Assembly (NCBI GenBank): GCA_030036985.1
Contig: JASHSD010000263.1
Coordinates: 1-8,257, forward strand
Direction: 5' to 3'
DNA: 8,257 nucleotides
Source of the DNA: Bryobacteraceae bacterium
GTDB lineage: Bacteria; Acidobacteriota; Terriglobia; Bryobacterales; Bryobacteraceae
A program made the position numbers and the translations under genes. Below, piece after piece: positions 6,898-8,257 of the stretch. The notes below the pieces were generated by a model that was given only the letters and a program-made list of their open reading frames with translations, did no database searches and was not told the DNA's origin. Positions within the stretch are counted from its first letter, which is position 1. Every line of letters starts with the position of its first letter.

Positions 6898-7544
6898 CGA
6901 TTCCGCTTATCCGACAGCGGCTTCGGCGCGAGTGGCAGAGCAAGGGTGCCTGGCGAACGTTTCGTTTCCTGGCCAGCCGCGTGTTCCGCGGTTGGAAATC
7001 AGTGGTGTATGAGGCCGACCTGGAGATCCCTCGGGCGCCCAGCGAGTGGGGACCGGACGAGACGATCGAGGCGCTCGGACCTGACGAGATCGATGCCGCC
7101 ATAACTCCGGCGCTCACGGCCTTTCTCGGGGGGGACGGCCCGGAGAATCTCGACGGCGTGCGGGAGGGTAACCGCCTGTTTCTGATTTCCGCCGGCGGAA
7201 TGCTTCTCCACTGCGGGTACATCCTTTTCCGGACGCGGCAGACAAAACTTATCGGCGAATCCGGCGAACCTCCGGTGATAGCCTGCTGCTTTACCTCGCC
7301 GACGGCGCGGGGCCGAGGCTTGTACCGGAAAGCCCTCAATGCAGAGCTCTGTTTTCTGCGAGACCGCGGTTACAAGCGCGTGGTCATCGAGACGGATCCG
7401 GAGAACACGGCGTCCCGTAAGGGCATCGAGGCCGCGGGATTCCGGCTCATCCGCAGGGTGCGTTCCTGGATTGTACTGAACCGACTCGTGTTGCAGCGAA
7501 GCGTGGAGCCGTCCGGTTCATACTGGAGAATTTTGTTCTTATAG
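6894..7544 (+). CDS. GNAT family N-acetyltransferase
   Basis: The 216-residue product carries the GNAT acetyl-CoA binding core in its C-terminal half. Motif A reads CFTSPTARGRGLYRKAL (132-148), where the R-G-R-G-L loop grips the pyrophosphate of acyl-CoA. It is followed by motif B with IETDPENTASRKGIEAAGF (165-183), the usual N-x-x-S/A and A-A-G-F signature. The first 60 residues are basic, then acidic, with no recognised domain, and may bind the acceptor. The start is the ATG in an ATGA overlap with the preceding stop. GGAG at 6881-6884 is nine bases upstream, and starting farther upstream at 6798 would add 32 residues overlapping the previous gene and is rejected. It likely acylates an amino group on a sugar or amino acid made by this cluster; substrate not determined. 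Confidence 0.85.
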   Translation: MTIPLIRQRLRREWQSKGAWRTFRFLASRVFRGWKSVVYEADLEIPRAPSEWGPDETIEALGPDEIDAAITPALTAFLGGDGPENLDGVREGNRLFLISAGGMLLHCGYILFRTRQTKLIGESGEPPVIACCFTSPTARGRGLYRKALNAELCFLRDRGYKRVVIETDPENTASRKGIEAAGFRLIRRVRSWIVLNRLVLQRSVEPSGSYWRILFL

Positions 7545-7559
7545 AGCGGAGTGTGAACC

Positions 7560-8257
7560 ATGTACGGGGGTAAACTGCGCGTGTATTTCACGGTCGATAC
7601 CGAAACCTCCATGGGAGGCGCGTGGAGGAAACCGGCAGACGGACCTGTGCCGCTCGACCGTACGGTCTTTGGCGCATTTCAGTCGCGCTTCTATGGAATC
7701 CCGCTGATCATGGATATTCTCGAGCAGCACGGCTTCCGGGCGACGTTCTTTACCGAAGTCTTCTGCGCACCTCTGGTCGGCGACGAACCCCTGGCCCGAG
7801 TATTCCGGACGATTCGGGAACGCGGCCACGATGCGCAGTTGCATTTGCACCCGGTGTTCCGGTTCTTCCGGGATTTTCGGAACGGCGGGCCGCGCCGCGA
7901 AATCGACCTGATGTGGAAATTACCGGCCGAAGAGCAACGCCAATTGATCGCTGAAGGGGTCGCGTTGTTCCGGAATCTGAGCGGAACGTCGCCACGGACA
8001 TTCCGAGCGGGCTGTTACGGCGCTTCTGAGACGACTTTGCAAGCTCTGGGCGCCAATGGCATCGAGATCGATTCCAGTTATAACCTGTCGTATCTCGGCC
8101 ATACCTGCGGGTTTAAAGCTCAGGCGCCTCTGAACGGGCCGGTTGCGATCGAAGGGCTGCAGGAGTTTCCGGTGACGGTATTCCGAGTCCCGGGCGCATC
8201 CCGATGCAAACCGCTCGAAATCTCGGCGGTATCGGTGGGAGAGATACTGGCTGCGAT
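7560..8257 (+). CDS. Polysaccharide deacetylase-like protein, N-terminal part (3' end outside window)
   Basis: The frame is open from ATG 7560 to the window edge, giving 232 residues without a stop. It resembles NodB-fold hydrolases such as polysaccharide deacetylases and WalW-type proteins of surface glycan clusters. The first strand ends in VYFTVDTE (8-15), with Asp13 and Glu15 in the place of the catalytic or metal-binding acidic pair. The stretch RGHDAQLHLHP (88-98) holds His95 and His97, candidate metal ligands, and FRAGCYGAS (148-156) corresponds to the third NodB motif with Arg149. These enzymes use a divalent metal to remove N- or O-acetyl groups from glycans. The classic HxxxH is replaced here by HxH, so activity should not be assumed. 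No signal peptide is evident. GGAG at 7548-7551, eight bases upstream, supports the start. It follows the GNAT gene by 15 bases and continues the operon. Confidence 0.82.
   Translation, partial: MYGGKLRVYFTVDTETSMGGAWRKPADGPVPLDRTVFGAFQSRFYGIPLIMDILEQHGFRATFFTEVFCAPLVGDEPLARVFRTIRERGHDAQLHLHPVFRFFRDFRNGGPRREIDLMWKLPAEEQRQLIAEGVALFRNLSGTSPRTFRAGCYGASETTLQALGANGIEIDSSYNLSYLGHTCGFKAQAPLNGPVAIEGLQEFPVTVFRVPGASRCKPLEISAVSVGEILAA

Noticed and set aside
1..8257. CRISPR array, transposon ends, tRNA or rRNA genes
   Set aside because: No direct repeats with spacers, transposase or integrase-like frame, terminal inverted repeat or structured RNA-like region was seen; nearly all bases are explained by the eight genes.

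Overview
The window looks like part of a bacterial chromosome: eight genes sit head to tail on the + strand, almost every base is coding, and the GC content is fairly high (about 58-60% by eye, not counted). GTG starts, compact junctions (overlaps of 4 and 20 bases, gaps of 8 to 41) and the absence of any visible internal terminator suggest one long operon cut by both window edges. No rRNA, tRNA, CRISPR array, insertion sequence or integrase was seen. The style of the proteins would fit Acidobacteriota or another Gram-negative soil or sediment group, but that is only an impression.

Layout: (1) 1-521, the C-terminal part of an ATP-grasp carboxylate-amine ligase. (2) 502-1650, a secreted protein built of seven repeats, probably a seven-bladed beta-propeller. 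(3) 1692-3146, a class III PLP-dependent aminotransferase related to 2,2-dialkylglycine decarboxylase, with a cysteine-rich stretch and a C-terminal extension. (4) about 3158-4300, a GT4-type glycosyltransferase. (5) 4310-5686, a CapK/PaaK-like adenylate-forming enzyme. (6) 5695-6897, a FemAB/CelD-like GNAT-fold acyltransferase. (7) 6894-7544, a second, smaller GNAT acyltransferase. (8) 7560 to the right edge, the N-terminal part of a polysaccharide-deacetylase-like hydrolase.

The combination points to a surface or extracellular glycan cluster (capsule or exopolysaccharide type). The glycosyltransferase would build the glycan. The deacetylase would remove acetyl groups, and the two GNAT enzymes would add acyl or aminoacyl groups. 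The ATP-grasp ligase, aminotransferase and CapK-like enzyme would make or activate an amino or carboxylic acid substituent. This pathway is inferred from family membership and gene order only. No polymerase, flippase or exporter lies inside the window, so the locus must continue on one or both sides if the idea is right.

The most interesting points are the aminotransferase, which seems to keep the DGD scaffold but lacks two residues linked to decarboxylation, the secreted propeller placed among cytosolic enzymes, and the unusual set of activating and transferring enzymes. I did not find a clearly new system; the best candidate for something undescribed is the chemistry of the glycan or amino acid modification made by this gene set.
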